The notes under the pieces were generated by a model. That model did not search any database. It was not told the origin of the DNA and worked only from the letters and a program-made list of their open reading frames with translations. The position numbers and the translations under genes were made by a program. Below are positions 18,616 through 29,500 of a DNA stretch of 64,000 nt, piece by piece (the first letter of the stretch is position 1; the number at the start of each line of letters is the position of its first letter). Source of the DNA: Tectiglobus sp965247245 (GTDB taxonomy: Bacteria > Pseudomonadota > Alphaproteobacteria > Rhizobiales > Hyphomicrobiaceae); NCBI GenBank assembly GCA_965247245.1, contig CBDFGV010000003.1:3410001-3474000 (forward strand), given 5' to 3'.

Positions 18616-19854
18616 ATGCGCTGTGAAGTCGTCGCTATCGGCACGGAACTTTTGCTTGGCATCATCAATGATACAAACTCGTCCTGGATCGGCGAACAAC
18701 TCGCACAACGCGGAATCGACTCATATTTTCAGGTCAAGGTCGGCGACAACTTCGACCGCATTGAAGGCTCCATCCGTACCGCTCTTGAGCGCAGCGACGC
18801 GGTGATTTGCTGCGGCGGCCTCGGTCCGACCCAGGATGATATTACGCGGGACGTGATCGCGCATATCATGGGCAACGGCATGACCCGCGATGAAGCAATC
18901 GCAGCCGAAATCCAACGCCGTTTCGAAGCCCGTGGCCGGCGCATGGCACCAAACAACCTCCGTCAGGCTGATGTCCCAAACGGTGCAACGACCATTCCTG
19001 AGATGCCCGGCACGGCACCGGGACTTGTCTGCCCTATCGGCGACAAGGTCATCTACGCCATGCCGGGTGTGCCGCACGAAATGAAGGAGATGATGCAGGG
19101 CACCGTTCTGCCCGATCTGCAACGCCGCGCCGGCTACCAGGGCGTCATCCGCTCGCGTGTCCTTCGAACCTGGGGCTTGAGCGAGTCCGGGTTAGCTGAG
19201 CTGCTCGATGACCGGATCAACGAACTGGATGAGACCGGTCATGCGACCTTGGCCTTTCAGGCCTCGGGCATCGAGGGCATCAAAGTCCGCATCACGGCCA
19301 AGGCCTCTGATGATGCCAGTGCCGTCGAAGTATTAGATGCCGAGGAGGCGCACTTGCGGCCCATCCTCACCAACGCGATTTTCGGTATCGACGACGAGAC
19401 AATGGAGACCGCCGTCCTCAAGACCCTACGCGAGCATGGCCGATCCCTCGCCGCCGTTGAAACGCTAACCGGCGGAATACTGTCGTCACGGCTGACCTTG
19501 GCCAATCCGGAGATGGATATTTTCAAGGGCGCTACCATCAAGTCCATGTCAGACGCGGACCGGTTAGCCGGCGAACAATCCGAAGCCTTGGCCATACGCC
19601 TGGCACAGGAGGCCCGCGACCTGCACACAGCAGACATCGGCCTTTCCGTTGTCACGCCGAGCGCATCCGAAGGGGCGACTCCCGGTACCATCATCATGGG
19701 GATTTGCTGCGAAGAAGTCTCGTTTACTAAGCTCACCGTTTTGCAACCGGGCCGCGAGCGTATGCGGAATTACTCCGTCATTAGCGTGCTTGACCTGCTG
19801 CGCAAATCAATAGCGGCGGGTTTCAAGGTGCCGTCCTCAGAAGCACATCGTTGA
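18616..19854 (+). CDS. cinA: CinA-family protein with degenerate deamidase domain
   Basis: A 412-aa CinA homologue. The N-terminal molybdopterin-binding-like (COG1058, ADP-ribose pyrophosphatase) half is well kept: VVAIGTELLLG, GGLGPTQDDIT, MPGVPHEM. The C-terminal nicotinamide-nucleotide deamidase half is degenerate: the active-site ESCTGG reads ETLTGG, the following YS/N block reads KSMSDADR, and the TGIAGPDGG loop is missing. NMN deamidase activity is therefore probably lost. I chose ATG 18616 because it starts directly at the first strand; the frame opens at 18586. It appears to stand alone in its transcription unit. Confidence 0.85.
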   Translation: MRCEVVAIGTELLLGIINDTNSSWIGEQLAQRGIDSYFQVKVGDNFDRIEGSIRTALERSDAVICCGGLGPTQDDITRDVIAHIMGNGMTRDEAIAAEIQRRFEARGRRMAPNNLRQADVPNGATTIPEMPGTAPGLVCPIGDKVIYAMPGVPHEMKEMMQGTVLPDLQRRAGYQGVIRSRVLRTWGLSESGLAELLDDRINELDETGHATLAFQASGIEGIKVRITAKASDDASAVEVLDAEEAHLRPILTNAIFGIDDETMETAVLKTLREHGRSLAAVETLTGGILSSRLTLANPEMDIFKGATIKSMSDADRLAGEQSEALAIRLAQEARDLHTADIGLSVVTPSASEGATPGTIIMGICCEEVSFTKLTVLQPGRERMRNYSVISVLDLLRKSIAAGFKVPSSEAHR

Positions 19855-20183
19855 CGAGTTTTACCTCGGTAATCCGAGACGCATGGGGCTTAACAAAGAA
19901 CAGCAAGCAGATCGATGTGGTCAGTTCTGCTGGATAATGATCAGTGTTCGTTCCGGCACCGTAGCCCCATCAACTCATTCACCGGGCGCTAACCTTGCCT
20001 GTTAAGAAGTAACTCCGGTCAAAGCGTCGTGACGTTGACTTGCCTGAATGAACTACTTTAAACCGGAAGCATCAGCCGGGTTGCATAGAATCCATAAAAA
20101 TTGAGCACCCGCGAAACGACCAGAATTTCAGGGTTCGGGACGCAGTCAAGCGCACAAGTCTTTCAAGAAGGAACGCTCTCACA
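19855..20183. other. Intergenic region upstream of fbaA
   Basis: This 329-bp gap between cinA and fbaA has no credible gene. Its right half contains the candidate promoter listed separately and a long leader of about 120 bp before the fbaA start. I saw no recognisable riboswitch or attenuator hairpin in the leader. Confidence 0.6.
20035..20062 (+). promoter_or_regulatory. Candidate sigma70-type promoter of fbaA
   Basis: TTGACT at 20035-20040 and TTTAAA at 20057-20062, separated by 16 bp, resemble -35 and -10 boxes. The site lies about 120 bp before the fbaA ATG in an otherwise gene-free stretch. The -10 match is weak. Confidence 0.4.
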
Positions 20184-21260
20184 ATGGGTCTGCAGTTAAA
20201 GCCAGGTGTGGTATTTGGCAAGCAATACCAGGATCTTATTGAACATTGCAAAGCCAACAAATTTGCATTGCCGGCGGTCAATGTCGTCGGGACTAACTCA
20301 GTGAATTCCGTTCTCGAATCTGCCGCTAAGAATAAATCAGACGTTATCATCCAGCTATCGAATGGCGGCGCCAGCTTCTTCGCAGGTTCCGGGCTCGCCG
20401 ACAAGAATGCCGGCATGGTGCTTGGCGCCGTTTCCGCAGCACAGCACGTCCACCTGCTCGCCGAGGCCTATGGCGTCTGCGTCATCCTCCACACCGATCA
20501 CGCCAACCGCAAGCTGTTGCCATGGGTCTCAGGCCTTCTCGATCACGGCGCCAAGTACAAGCAACAGACCGGCAAACCGCTGTTCAGCTCGCATATGCTC
20601 GACTTGTCCGAGGAACCACTTGAGGACAACCTGGTTGAGTGCGAGGCCTTCCTGAAGCGCACAGCAGAGCTCGACATGAGCCTTGAGATCGAACTCGGTG
20701 TAACGGGCGGCGAAGAAGACGGCGTCGGCGCAGATATCGACGAAGTCGACAACGCCAAGCTCTACACGCAGCCAGACGAAGTCCTCGCTGCTTATGATCG
20801 CTTGCAACCGATTGGACATTTCTCGGTCGCCGCCGCATTTGGCAACGTCCACGGTGTCTATAAGCCGGGCAACGTCAAGCTACGCCCTGAGATCTTGAAG
20901 GACTCGCAGGCCAAGGTCCGCTCAACGCACAACTTGTCCGAAGACAATCCGTTGCACCTCGTCTTCCATGGTGGTTCAGGCTCAGAGCCAGAGAAGATCT
21001 CTGAAGCGATCGACTACGGTGTGTTCAAAATGAACATCGACACGGACACGCAGTTCGCCTTCGCCCATGGTGTTGGCGGCTATGCCGACGACCACGGCAA
21101 TGCCTTCAAGTATCAGATCGACCCTGATACCGACGAACCGCTCAAGAAGTACTACGACCCACGGAAGTGGCTGCGTGAGGGTGAAAAGAGCATGGTCGAT
21201 CGCCTGACCCAGGCCTTTGACGAACTGCGCTCGGCCGGCAAATCGGTTGCATCGTCCTGA
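20184..21260 (+). CDS. fbaA: Class II fructose-bisphosphate aldolase (FbaA type)
   Basis: A 358-aa class IIA aldolase, which cleaves fructose-1,6-bisphosphate in glycolysis and forms it in gluconeogenesis, and uses zinc. Seen: PAVNVVGTNS, GGASFFAGSG, the zinc and active-site segment HTDHANRKLLPW, EIELGVTGGEEDGV and FHGGSGSEP, matching the E. coli FbaA type over its full length. The ATG at 20184 is preceded by AAGAAGGAA. It has its own candidate promoter and a strong terminator, so it is probably monocistronic. Confidence 0.95.
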   Translation: MGLQLKPGVVFGKQYQDLIEHCKANKFALPAVNVVGTNSVNSVLESAAKNKSDVIIQLSNGGASFFAGSGLADKNAGMVLGAVSAAQHVHLLAEAYGVCVILHTDHANRKLLPWVSGLLDHGAKYKQQTGKPLFSSHMLDLSEEPLEDNLVECEAFLKRTAELDMSLEIELGVTGGEEDGVGADIDEVDNAKLYTQPDEVLAAYDRLQPIGHFSVAAAFGNVHGVYKPGNVKLRPEILKDSQAKVRSTHNLSEDNPLHLVFHGGSGSEPEKISEAIDYGVFKMNIDTDTQFAFAHGVGGYADDHGNAFKYQIDPDTDEPLKKYYDPRKWLREGEKSMVDRLTQAFDELRSAGKSVASS

Positions 21261-21285
21261 TCAGACTGACAATTCAAAGAATTTG

Positions 21286-21319
21286 CGGCAGCGATCAATT
21301 CGCTGCCGTTTTCTTTTCT
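21286..21319 (+). terminator. Rho-independent terminator after fbaA
   Basis: A perfect 8-bp stem, CGGCAGCG (21286-21293) and CGCTGCCG (21301-21308), closes a 7-nt loop and is followed directly by TTTTCTTTTCT. It begins 25 bp after the fbaA stop codon. Confidence 0.9.
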
Positions 21320-21456
21320 ATCTGACGGGCAGGTGACGCAGAGGCCTTGCACGCCTATATAAGCAGCAGTCTAACGCAAGCCATTCAAAGCCGGGCCGTG
21401 CGCCGTTTCCAAGCTGAGCTAGGGATCACGCACCACTCCGGTCGTCGAGGCCAATC

Positions 21457-22953
21457 ATGAACGCGCCGTCTCCCGCTGACCAGTTCTTCAACTTCGACAA
21501 CACGTACGCGAAGCTGCCGGACCACTTCTACGCCCGACTTTCACCCACACCAGTGAAAGAGCCCGGTCTGATCAAGCTCAATTCCAATCTTGCTGTAGAG
21601 CTCGGCCTCGACCCGGACGCGCTAACCGAAAAAGCCGCCATTGAAATCTTCGCCGGCAATCGGCTGCCGCGCGGATCAGATCCAATCGCGATGGTCTATG
21701 CCGGCCATCAGTTCGGCAATTGGGTCCCGCAACTCGGCGACGGTCGCGCGATCCTGCTCGGCGAGTTGACGGATCGCAATGGCACCCGCCGCGATATCCA
21801 ACTCAAGGGCTCCGGACCGACACCGTTCTCACGTATGGGCGACGGCCGTGCTGCCGTCGGGCCGGTTCTGCGCGAATACATCATCAGCGAAGCCATGGCA
21901 GCCCTTGGCATTCCGACAACCCGCTCACTGACCGCAGTCACAACCGGCGAGTGGATATTCCGTGAAGCAGCCCTGCCCGGCGCCGTCCTGACCCGGGTCG
22001 CCCAAAGCCATATCCGTGTCGGCACGTTTCAGTACTTCGCTTCCCGGCAGGATAACGATGCCTTACGCTTGCTGGCCGACCACGTCATCGCGCGGCACTA
22101 TCCTGATCTCAAAGACAGTACGACGCCTTACCATGATCTGCTGCAGGCCGTGATGGAACAGCAGGCGGCGCTCGTTGCAAAATGGATGGGCGTCGGCTTC
22201 ATCCATGGCGTCATGAATACTGACAACATGTCGATCGCTGGCGAGACCATCGACTATGGTCCCTGCGCGTTCATGGATGAGCTCCACCCCGACACGGTGT
22301 TCAGTTCGATCGACCAGATGGGCCGCTATTCCTACCGCAATCAACCGCGCATCGCGCAATGGAACCTGGCCCGCTTTGCCCAATGTCTGTTGCCGTTAAT
22401 GGATAACAACCAGGACAAGGCCATCGAAGCAGCGCAAACCGCGATTGACTCGTACGCGGAAATTTATCAGCCGAAATGGTTGGACGTCATGCGTGCCAAG
22501 ATTGGTCTGACCACAGCGCAAAACGGCGACCTCGAATTGATCCAGGGGCTTCTCGGCGTTATGTCGGAGCAAAAAGCCGACTTCACGTTGACGTTCCGAG
22601 ATTTATCATTTGCGTCCACCGAAACACCTGTCGCGCAATGGCCGGTGCGCAACCAGTTTGCTCAATCTGAAGCTTTCGACACCTGGGCCCAGAACTGGAT
22701 GTCACGGCTACAGCAAGAACCGTCAAGTGATGCCGACCGTCAAAAGGCGATGCAAGCGGTCAACCCGCGTTTCATCCCGCGCAATCATCGCGTCGAAGAA
22801 GCTTTGTCCGCTGCGCAGGCTGGCGAATTCCAACCGTTTGAGAAGCTTATTGCGGTCCTCGCCAAGCCCTACGACGAGCAACCTGACAACGCCGACTACG
22901 CCTCACCGCCAATGCCGGATGAAGTCGTCCAACAGACATTTTGCGGGACGTGA
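21457..22953 (+). CDS. selO: SelO/YdiU protein adenylyltransferase
   Basis: A 498-aa pseudokinase-fold enzyme that AMPylates proteins and helps in redox stress responses. Seen: KGSGPTPFSRMGDGRAAVG (inverted nucleotide-binding site), LREYIISEAMAALGIPTTRS, HGVMNTDNMSIAGETIDYGP with the catalytic Asp and metal-binding Asn/Asp, and a C-terminal cysteine in TFCGT where eukaryotic SelO has selenocysteine. Length is close to E. coli YdiU. The ATG at 21457 is the natural start. It seems to be a single gene, with another gene in the same direction 95 bp on. Confidence 0.95.
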   Translation: MNAPSPADQFFNFDNTYAKLPDHFYARLSPTPVKEPGLIKLNSNLAVELGLDPDALTEKAAIEIFAGNRLPRGSDPIAMVYAGHQFGNWVPQLGDGRAILLGELTDRNGTRRDIQLKGSGPTPFSRMGDGRAAVGPVLREYIISEAMAALGIPTTRSLTAVTTGEWIFREAALPGAVLTRVAQSHIRVGTFQYFASRQDNDALRLLADHVIARHYPDLKDSTTPYHDLLQAVMEQQAALVAKWMGVGFIHGVMNTDNMSIAGETIDYGPCAFMDELHPDTVFSSIDQMGRYSYRNQPRIAQWNLARFAQCLLPLMDNNQDKAIEAAQTAIDSYAEIYQPKWLDVMRAKIGLTTAQNGDLELIQGLLGVMSEQKADFTLTFRDLSFASTETPVAQWPVRNQFAQSEAFDTWAQNWMSRLQQEPSSDADRQKAMQAVNPRFIPRNHRVEEALSAAQAGEFQPFEKLIAVLAKPYDEQPDNADYASPPMPDEVVQQTFCGT

Positions 22954-23048
22954 GCGGCGCGCCCGTATTGCCAGAAGAGCTCAATCTCACCTAGAGAAGA
23001 GAGTGAACCGCTACGCCGTCGGTTCATTTGAACCAAGCGAGACCATTC

Positions 23049-24392
23049 ATGAGCTCTATGATTACCGACCAATCTCCGATTGCGTTCCAGGACCCGATTG
23101 ATGGTGCTGTCGACGTTGTCGTCATCGGCGGTGGCATCGCCGGTGTCTCGACAGCCTACTTTCTGGCCCAGCAAGGCATATCGGTGATGGTTTGCGAGAA
23201 AGGACGGATTGCCGGCGAACAATCAAGTCGCAACTGGGGTTGGATCCGCCAACAACGCCGCGACGCCGCCGAACTACCGATCGTCATGGAGTCGGCTCGG
23301 ATCTGGCGCAACTTTGCTGCCGAGACCGGAGAGGCTGACTTGAGCTTCACCGAGTGTGGATGCCTGCAGTTCATCGAAGACGAAGCCGTCATGGCGAAGT
23401 GTGAGGCCTGGGTTGAGATCTCAAAGCAGCATCAGTTGGCCTCGGAAGTCCTCTCTCCCAAGCAAATCGCTGAACGCTTTCCCGAAGTTTCAGGAAACTG
23501 GCTCGGTGCCATCTACACGCCATCAGACGGCCGCGGTGAGCCGTTCGTCGCCGTCCCCGCCCTCGCGCGTGCTGCAACACGCGCCGGCGTGCGTATCCGC
23601 GAAAACTGCGCCGTCCGCACGCTCGACGTCGAGGCCGGCAGGATCACCGGCGTCTATACCGAAGCCGGTCGGATTGCATGCAGCCAGGTTGTATTGGCCG
23701 GCGGCGCGTGGTCAACGCACTTCGCAGCCAACTCCGATGTCTCACTACCGCAACTCGCCGTGCGTTCTACCGCGGCACGAACCAACGTCGCACCAGAGGT
23801 CCTCGGCCCGATGTTCTGGGCACCCGAACTCGCACTAAGACGCCGAGCCGACGGCGGATACACGGTGACAACCGGCGACCTTGCAGAACATTACCTGTCG
23901 CCCAACTCGTTCCGCTTCGCCATGACCTTCCGCCATCTCATGATTGGTTCAAGCAACAAGATCAAACTGCATATGGCGGCACCCAAAGGATACCCCGGCA
24001 GCTGGAGCATGCGGCAGCGTTGGTCGGGCGAGGAGAGTTCGCCCTTTGAAGAGATGCGGGTCCTCAACCCTCCGCCGGCCCAGAGCGTCATCAAGCGCCT
24101 AGAAAAGAGTTTGCCGCGCCGCGTTCCCGCACTACAGGGCGTCGGGATTGCCGAGGCCTGGGCCGGTCTGATCGATGTCACACCCGACGCCGTGCCCTAC
24201 ATTGGCGAAAGCCATACCCAGCCAGGCTTGTTCATTCTCACCGGGCTCAGCGGTCATGGCTTCGGCATGGGACCAGGTGCTGCCCGGGTCATGGCCGATC
24301 TGGTTGCTGGCCGCTCTTCCGGCCACAATCTCGAACGCTTCCGCACCAACCGCTTTGCCGACGGTTCAAAGATCGTGCCGGGTCCGTATTGA
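23049..24392 (+). CDS. FAD-dependent oxidoreductase (DAO family, amine oxidase-like)
   Basis: A 447-aa flavoprotein. Seen: Rossmann motif VVVIGGGIAGVSTAYFLAQ around residue 22, the loop EQSSRNWGWIRQQRRD (typical of gamma-glutamylputrescine-oxidase-like members), AGGAWS, and the C-terminal GLSGHGFGMGPGAARVMADL. The ATG at 23049 is preferred; a TTG at 23028 is also in frame and ATG 23058 is possible. It should oxidise an amine or amino acid with oxygen or a quinone as acceptor; the substrate is not readable. It is a second DAO-family gene in the window and only distantly like the one at 7803. Confidence 0.85.
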   Translation: MSSMITDQSPIAFQDPIDGAVDVVVIGGGIAGVSTAYFLAQQGISVMVCEKGRIAGEQSSRNWGWIRQQRRDAAELPIVMESARIWRNFAAETGEADLSFTECGCLQFIEDEAVMAKCEAWVEISKQHQLASEVLSPKQIAERFPEVSGNWLGAIYTPSDGRGEPFVAVPALARAATRAGVRIRENCAVRTLDVEAGRITGVYTEAGRIACSQVVLAGGAWSTHFAANSDVSLPQLAVRSTAARTNVAPEVLGPMFWAPELALRRRADGGYTVTTGDLAEHYLSPNSFRFAMTFRHLMIGSSNKIKLHMAAPKGYPGSWSMRQRWSGEESSPFEEMRVLNPPPAQSVIKRLEKSLPRRVPALQGVGIAEAWAGLIDVTPDAVPYIGESHTQPGLFILTGLSGHGFGMGPGAARVMADLVAGRSSGHNLERFRTNRFADGSKIVPGPY

Positions 24393-24432
24393 TGTCAGTT
24401 GCTGACTAGCAAGGCGTCGAAGAAGGAATGCG

Positions 24433-24837
24433 TTAGCCGTCAATGTTGAATGGCGCCTGCGGATCATCGAATTCGAACAACTCCACCAGCAGGTTGTCTG
24501 GCGCCGCGATCATCACGTAGCGCCAGCCATCTTGCTCGCGCAGCCCGTTTGGCGAGGTGATGCCTTCATCCTGAAGACGTGCCCAGACCGCGTGAAGATC
24601 CTCGACCCGAACGCCGACATGGTGAACGGCGCCCCGGCCTTCATCACGCGGTGGCTGGTCATAAAGATTGAGCCGGCCATGTCCAATGCCAAGCATCACG
24701 TTACGTGATCCCGCATTGACACCATCGAACAAGATGCGCGCGCCAAGGTGGCGCTGCCACCAGGCCAGCGTTTGGTCGATGTCGCTTGCGAATATATGAG
24801 TGTGATGCAGATCCAAAGCACTAACTCCACCATGCAT
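24433..24837 (-). CDS. VOC (glyoxalase/dioxygenase) family protein
   Basis: A 134-aa VOC protein with two beta-alpha-beta-beta-beta modules. Seen: the first metal His in HHTHIFASDID, WWQRHLGARILFDG, then HHVGVRVEDL with a second His and the metal Glu in LLVELFEF. It could be a glyoxalase, an isomerase/epimerase or a resistance protein. It converges with the DAO-type gene and is divergent from the enolase-superfamily gene. Confidence 0.8.
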   Translation of the reverse strand: MHGGVSALDLHHTHIFASDIDQTLAWWQRHLGARILFDGVNAGSRNVMLGIGHGRLNLYDQPPRDEGRGAVHHVGVRVEDLHAVWARLQDEGITSPNGLREQDGWRYVMIAAPDNLLVELFEFDDPQAPFNIDG

Positions 24838-24949
24838 GTCATCAGATCATGTCTGAGTGCTATTGGAATGCAAGGGCAATAGACACGCATGAAATGAACC
24901 GTTGTGTCGACTGCTCGCCAGCCTCGTCGGCGTGCATTATGATGCGCGA

Positions 24950-26104
24950 ATGCAAAACCTTCGGGACAACACAGTGATCATCAAACGTATCCACATCGAT
25001 GTCTTCCGAGCAGCCGTCGACAACCCAGTCGTCACCTCGTTCGGTTCGATCCCGAGCCGCGGCATCGCGATGCTTCGGCTGGAAGATAGTGACGGGATGG
25101 TTGGCTGGGGCGACATCTGGGGGAATTTCCCGACCATCACAACGGAGTATCGTGCCAACCTCGCGGCGTTCCTGTTGCCGGACCTGCTGCTCGGCAAGAC
25201 GATCGACGACATTCCGAGTTTCTACCGAAGTTTGGTAAGAAGCCTCCATGTCCTGAGCGTACAGGCCGACGAACCCGGTCCCGTTGCATCAGTGCTCGCA
25301 GCCGTCGACCAGGCTCTGTGGGATCTCGCAGCACGCCGGGCAGGCCAACCTCTCCGCCGCCTTTTGAACCCAAACGCCGCAGATCGCATTCCCGCCTATG
25401 CCAGTGGCCTCAATCCCGGCGACGGACCTGAAACAGTTATCGCCCAGCGCGGACGCGGTCATCGCGCCTTCAAGCTCAAGATCGGGTTTGGTGACGATAT
25501 TGACCGGCGCAATGTGCAAACCATCGTCGATGGCATGAGCTCAATTGAGCGCTTTTTTGTTGATGCCAATCAACGTTGGGATCTCGAGCAGGCCAAATAT
25601 GCGGCTGACTGGTTATCCGAAACACGCGTCGGCTGGCTTGAAGAACCCATGGTGGCTGACGCCCCTGCGCAGGATTGGATGGCGCTCAAGTCCGCCGCCC
25701 GTTTGCCGCTTGCCGGCGCGGAAAACATTCGCGGCCTGGCCAATGTCGAAGAAGCGTTTGCCTGGCTCGATTACGTCCAACCTGATGTCGGAAAATGGGG
25801 CGGCGTGACCGACTGCTATCAGATTGCCACCAGCGCCATTGCCGCCGGCAAAACTTACTGCCCGCATTGGCTGGGCGGCGGCATCGGTTTGATGCATTCA
25901 GCACACCTGTTGGCAGCAGCTGGCGGCGACGGCCTCCTGGAAATGGACGTGAACGCCAACCCGTTGCGCGATCATGTGCTCGGAGACCAACTCGCAATTG
26001 AGGACGGACATGTGTCTCTGCCCGCGGAGCCTGGTATTGGAATTGCGCCTGATCTATCGGGTATCAAAGACTTCCAGGCCTCTCAGGTCACGCTTGGAGC
26101 GTGA
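24950..26104 (+). CDS. Mandelate racemase/muconate lactonizing enzyme family protein
   Basis: A 384-aa member of the enolase superfamily, which abstracts a proton alpha to a carboxylate. Seen: the KxK acid/base pair in FKLKIGFG, metal ligands in FVDANQRWD, WLEEPM and LAGAENI, QPDVGKWGG, and CPHWLGGGIGL near the C-terminus. Possible activities are acid-sugar dehydratase, racemase or cycloisomerase. Start is uncertain: ATG 24950 chosen; GTG 24974 and TTG 24902 are in frame. It stands alone on this strand. Confidence 0.85.
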   Translation: MQNLRDNTVIIKRIHIDVFRAAVDNPVVTSFGSIPSRGIAMLRLEDSDGMVGWGDIWGNFPTITTEYRANLAAFLLPDLLLGKTIDDIPSFYRSLVRSLHVLSVQADEPGPVASVLAAVDQALWDLAARRAGQPLRRLLNPNAADRIPAYASGLNPGDGPETVIAQRGRGHRAFKLKIGFGDDIDRRNVQTIVDGMSSIERFFVDANQRWDLEQAKYAADWLSETRVGWLEEPMVADAPAQDWMALKSAARLPLAGAENIRGLANVEEAFAWLDYVQPDVGKWGGVTDCYQIATSAIAAGKTYCPHWLGGGIGLMHSAHLLAAAGGDGLLEMDVNANPLRDHVLGDQLAIEDGHVSLPAEPGIGIAPDLSGIKDFQASQVTLGA

Positions 26105-26513
26105 GCAAAATGGCTGTGCAACAGACCTGCCGCGAGGCAAGCAGCCGCCTCATTGGCTGCCCCCGAACCATCGCCCTATGGCCGGTTCGAGCAATGAGAA
26201 AACACAACCACATCAAAAGCCTACTGAGGTTTTGCGATCCAGGAAAACAGAGATCATTAACAAACTGGTAAGCTGTGAACCATATTCTAACAGCCTGACT
26301 TAGCTACCGTGAGCCACGTCTGGCCCTCGCGTAGAAACATGACGTTGCCTAAGCCGCCCGCCACCGCGCGGATGAACGAACAATCAAAAATCTTGGTCAA
26401 CTGAAACGCCAGGAGTGATCCTGAGCTACTGGCTGCCGCTCGGTCGCGCCTTAGAGGCTGCCACCATGGCAATTCACTGTTAGCTCAAGGTTGGAAACGT
26501 CTAGGAACTTCGC
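26105..26513. other. Intergenic region upstream of the Amt-PAS-GGDEF-EAL gene
   Basis: This 409-bp gap has no convincing gene; a 61-codon reverse-strand frame at 26287-26472 has no ribosome site or family resemblance. It should hold the promoter of the Amt fusion gene. I looked for a sigma54 (NtrC-type) promoter with GG-N10-GC spacing, as would suit nitrogen control, and did not find one. Confidence 0.55.
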
Positions 26514-29500
26514 ATGCAAAATCTAGGGCTCATCGATGCCGTCTGGATGTTGGTTGCAGCCCTCTTTGTACTTCTGATGCAAGGCGGCTTTCTATTGCTT
26601 GAAGCGGGTCGAACGCGATCACGTAACTCGATCAGCGTCGCCCAAAAGAACATCACTGACCTCTTAATCGCCTGGGTCACTTTCGCGGTCATCGGCTTCG
26701 CAATCGCCTTCGGTCCATCGCTCATCGAGGGATCACCACTCGGCTATGCGATGGGGAACCCTGGCTGGCACTGGGACACCCAGAAATTCGGTGTCTACTT
26801 TGTCTACCAGGTTGGTTTCTGCGCTGCCGCGGCGACGATTGTCTCCGGGGCCGTTGCCGAACGTATGCGCTTCTGGGTGTATGGTTTGCTGACCGTCGTA
26901 CTGGTTGTCTTGGTCTACCCGATGGTGGCACGCGCAGCCTGGGGCAACTTGCTCGACCTCAACAATGACGCCTGGTTGGCGAACTTTGGTTTCATTGATG
27001 CCGCCGGCTCCACAGTTGTGCACGCGCTCGGCGGTTGGGCTGCACTCGCCGCTTGCCTTCTGATCGGACGCCGCGTCGACGTTCCAAAGGGTGGAGAAGT
27101 CCAGGGCTACAGTGATGTCTTGGCCCTGATGGGTGCGCTTCTTTTGATGATCGGATGGATCGGTTTCAATGCCGGTTCTGCTCAGGCCGGTTCACCCGAG
27201 TTTACGCAGGCTCTTGTCAACACAGTGCTCGCGACAGCAACCGGCGGTGTTGCCGGTCTCGCCTTAGGTGCGTGGCTCGATGATGGCATCTCACGTCCAA
27301 CCCGGAGCATCAACGGCGTTCTGGGCGGTCTGGTGGCGATCACGGCAAGCGCGACATTCGCCGAACGCGAGCTTGCGATGCTGATAGGCATGTTTGGTGG
27401 CGCAATTTCCGTCGTTGTATCTGACTTTCTCAGAGAACAAGGTGTCGATGATCCACTGGACGCCATTGCAACGCACGGCTTTGCCGGACTGTTTGGCACC
27501 ATAGCCGTCGCATTTGTTGCGCCTGTCGCGATGTTGAAAAACGGCTCCGTTACCGATCAGCTGATCGCTCAAATCGCTGGATCAGCATTTGCATTCGTCT
27601 TCGCATTCGGAACAACCTGGATCGTTCTTTTCAGCCTATCGAAGGTGACACCGCTCCGTATCGACACGCACGGTGAACGGGTCGGACTGAACGTCAGCGA
27701 GCATGGGGCAGGTCTTGGAACAGATCGTTTGCAGCGCGCACTCACGGAGCAAATCGAAACAGGTCCAGGTTTCCTGATGCGCGAGAAATTCGCTTACGCA
27801 GCGCACGGCGAAGAAACATCGGGTCTCGCCGAAACGATCGATTTGCTGGTCGACCAATACGACAATGCACGCGCGATCGCCGAGCACAATTGCCAGCGTC
27901 TCGATGACTTTGCAAACACAGCATCCGATTTTCTCTGGGAGACCGACTCCGAACTTCGAGTCACTTTCGTTTCGCAACGCTTTGCTGATCTCTACGGACA
28001 CGAACCATCCTCGGTGAACGGCCTGCAACTGCACGAGGCATTCGGCATCGAGGAGCAGAGTTGGGCGCTGCTCATCCACCAAGTGCGGCACGATGCGTCG
28101 TTTGAAAACGTCGTTGGAAATCTGCACGGCAACGACGAACGGTCTTACTCCGTTCAACTGCGCGGGTGCCTGCACCATGACGCGAACGGGGACGTAGCCG
28201 GTATGCGTGGAACAGCCAACGACATTACGGAGACACGCAGCTATCAGGATCAGTTGCGCCGCTTCGCCTACAAAGACGACTTGACGGGTCTGCTCAACAG
28301 ACGCTCTCTGCGTGAACTCCTGGACGAGCTATCTGCAGCACAATCCGATCGCGGCCCATTCGCGGTGGTGATGTTCGACCTTGACGGGTTCAAGGCCGTC
28401 AACGACACATTCGGACATCATGCCGGCGACGAACTCCTGATCGAGGTATCAAAGCGACTTTCGGCAATCTGCGATACCAATCAACACGCAGCACGAACCG
28501 GCGGCGATGAATTCGTTGCCGTTTTGAACGGGTTCCCCGCGCACGATTACGAGAAGCGTGCCATGGAGTGGGCCCGCACCGCGGTCAAGCAAGTTCAACA
28601 ACCGATCGCCCTCGCCGAGGCAACGGTCTGTGTTGGGGTCAGTGCCGGCGTCTGCGTCAGCACGCCAGGCGAGCTTGCAACCGACGTCGTCCTCCAAAAT
28701 GCGGATCGCGCGCTCTATTACGTCAAGCGCCAAGGCGGACAGACCGTGATGCGGTATGACCCAAGTCTGGATCAAAGCGAGGAAGAGCAGCGCCAACTCG
28801 AACGGGCGATAGCCGACGGAATAGAGCACAACGAGTTTTACATCGAGTACCAGCCGCGATTCGGCGCCCAGGAACAGTTGATCGGCTGCGAAGCCTTACT
28901 GCGCTGGCGCCGCTCAGACGGCAACCTCGTACCGCCAAATCAATTCATACCTGTCGCTGAAAAGTCGATGCTGATACATCGTCTCGGCAGCTTTGTTCTC
29001 GAAAACGCCTGCAAGGACGCAGCAGAGTGGGGCATGCGCTATCCGCAGCAACTGTCCGTGCCGGTGTCCGTCAACGTCTCCGTCAACCAATTAAACACGG
29101 AAAACTTTGTCGATCAGGTCAAGCAGGCATTGGCCAACAGCGGCCTGCCTGCGAACAGGCTGCAGTTGGAACTGACCGAGAGCGTTCTGGTCTCCAAGCC
29201 TGAGCACATCATTCACAAGCTGGAAGATCTGCGTGCGCTTGGCGTGACAATTGCGCTGGACGACTTCGGAACCGGATTCTCATCACTCAATTATCTCAGG
29301 GCTCTTCCGGTCGACAGGCTCAAGATCGATCGTGCCTTTGTCCAGGACCTTGGTGACGAGCTCGCGGAGGAAGCGATCGTCAACACCATCATTTCGCTTG
29401 GTCGTTCACTTGACCTTGATGTCATTGCCGAGGGCGTAGAACACGCCGAGCAATTGGATGCCTTGGCCCGACTTGGCTGCCGCAACTATCAAGGCTTCTA

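Noticed and set aside
26105..26513. Sigma54 promoter upstream of the Amt fusion
   Set aside because: No GG and GC pair with 10-bp spacing in a suitable context was found.
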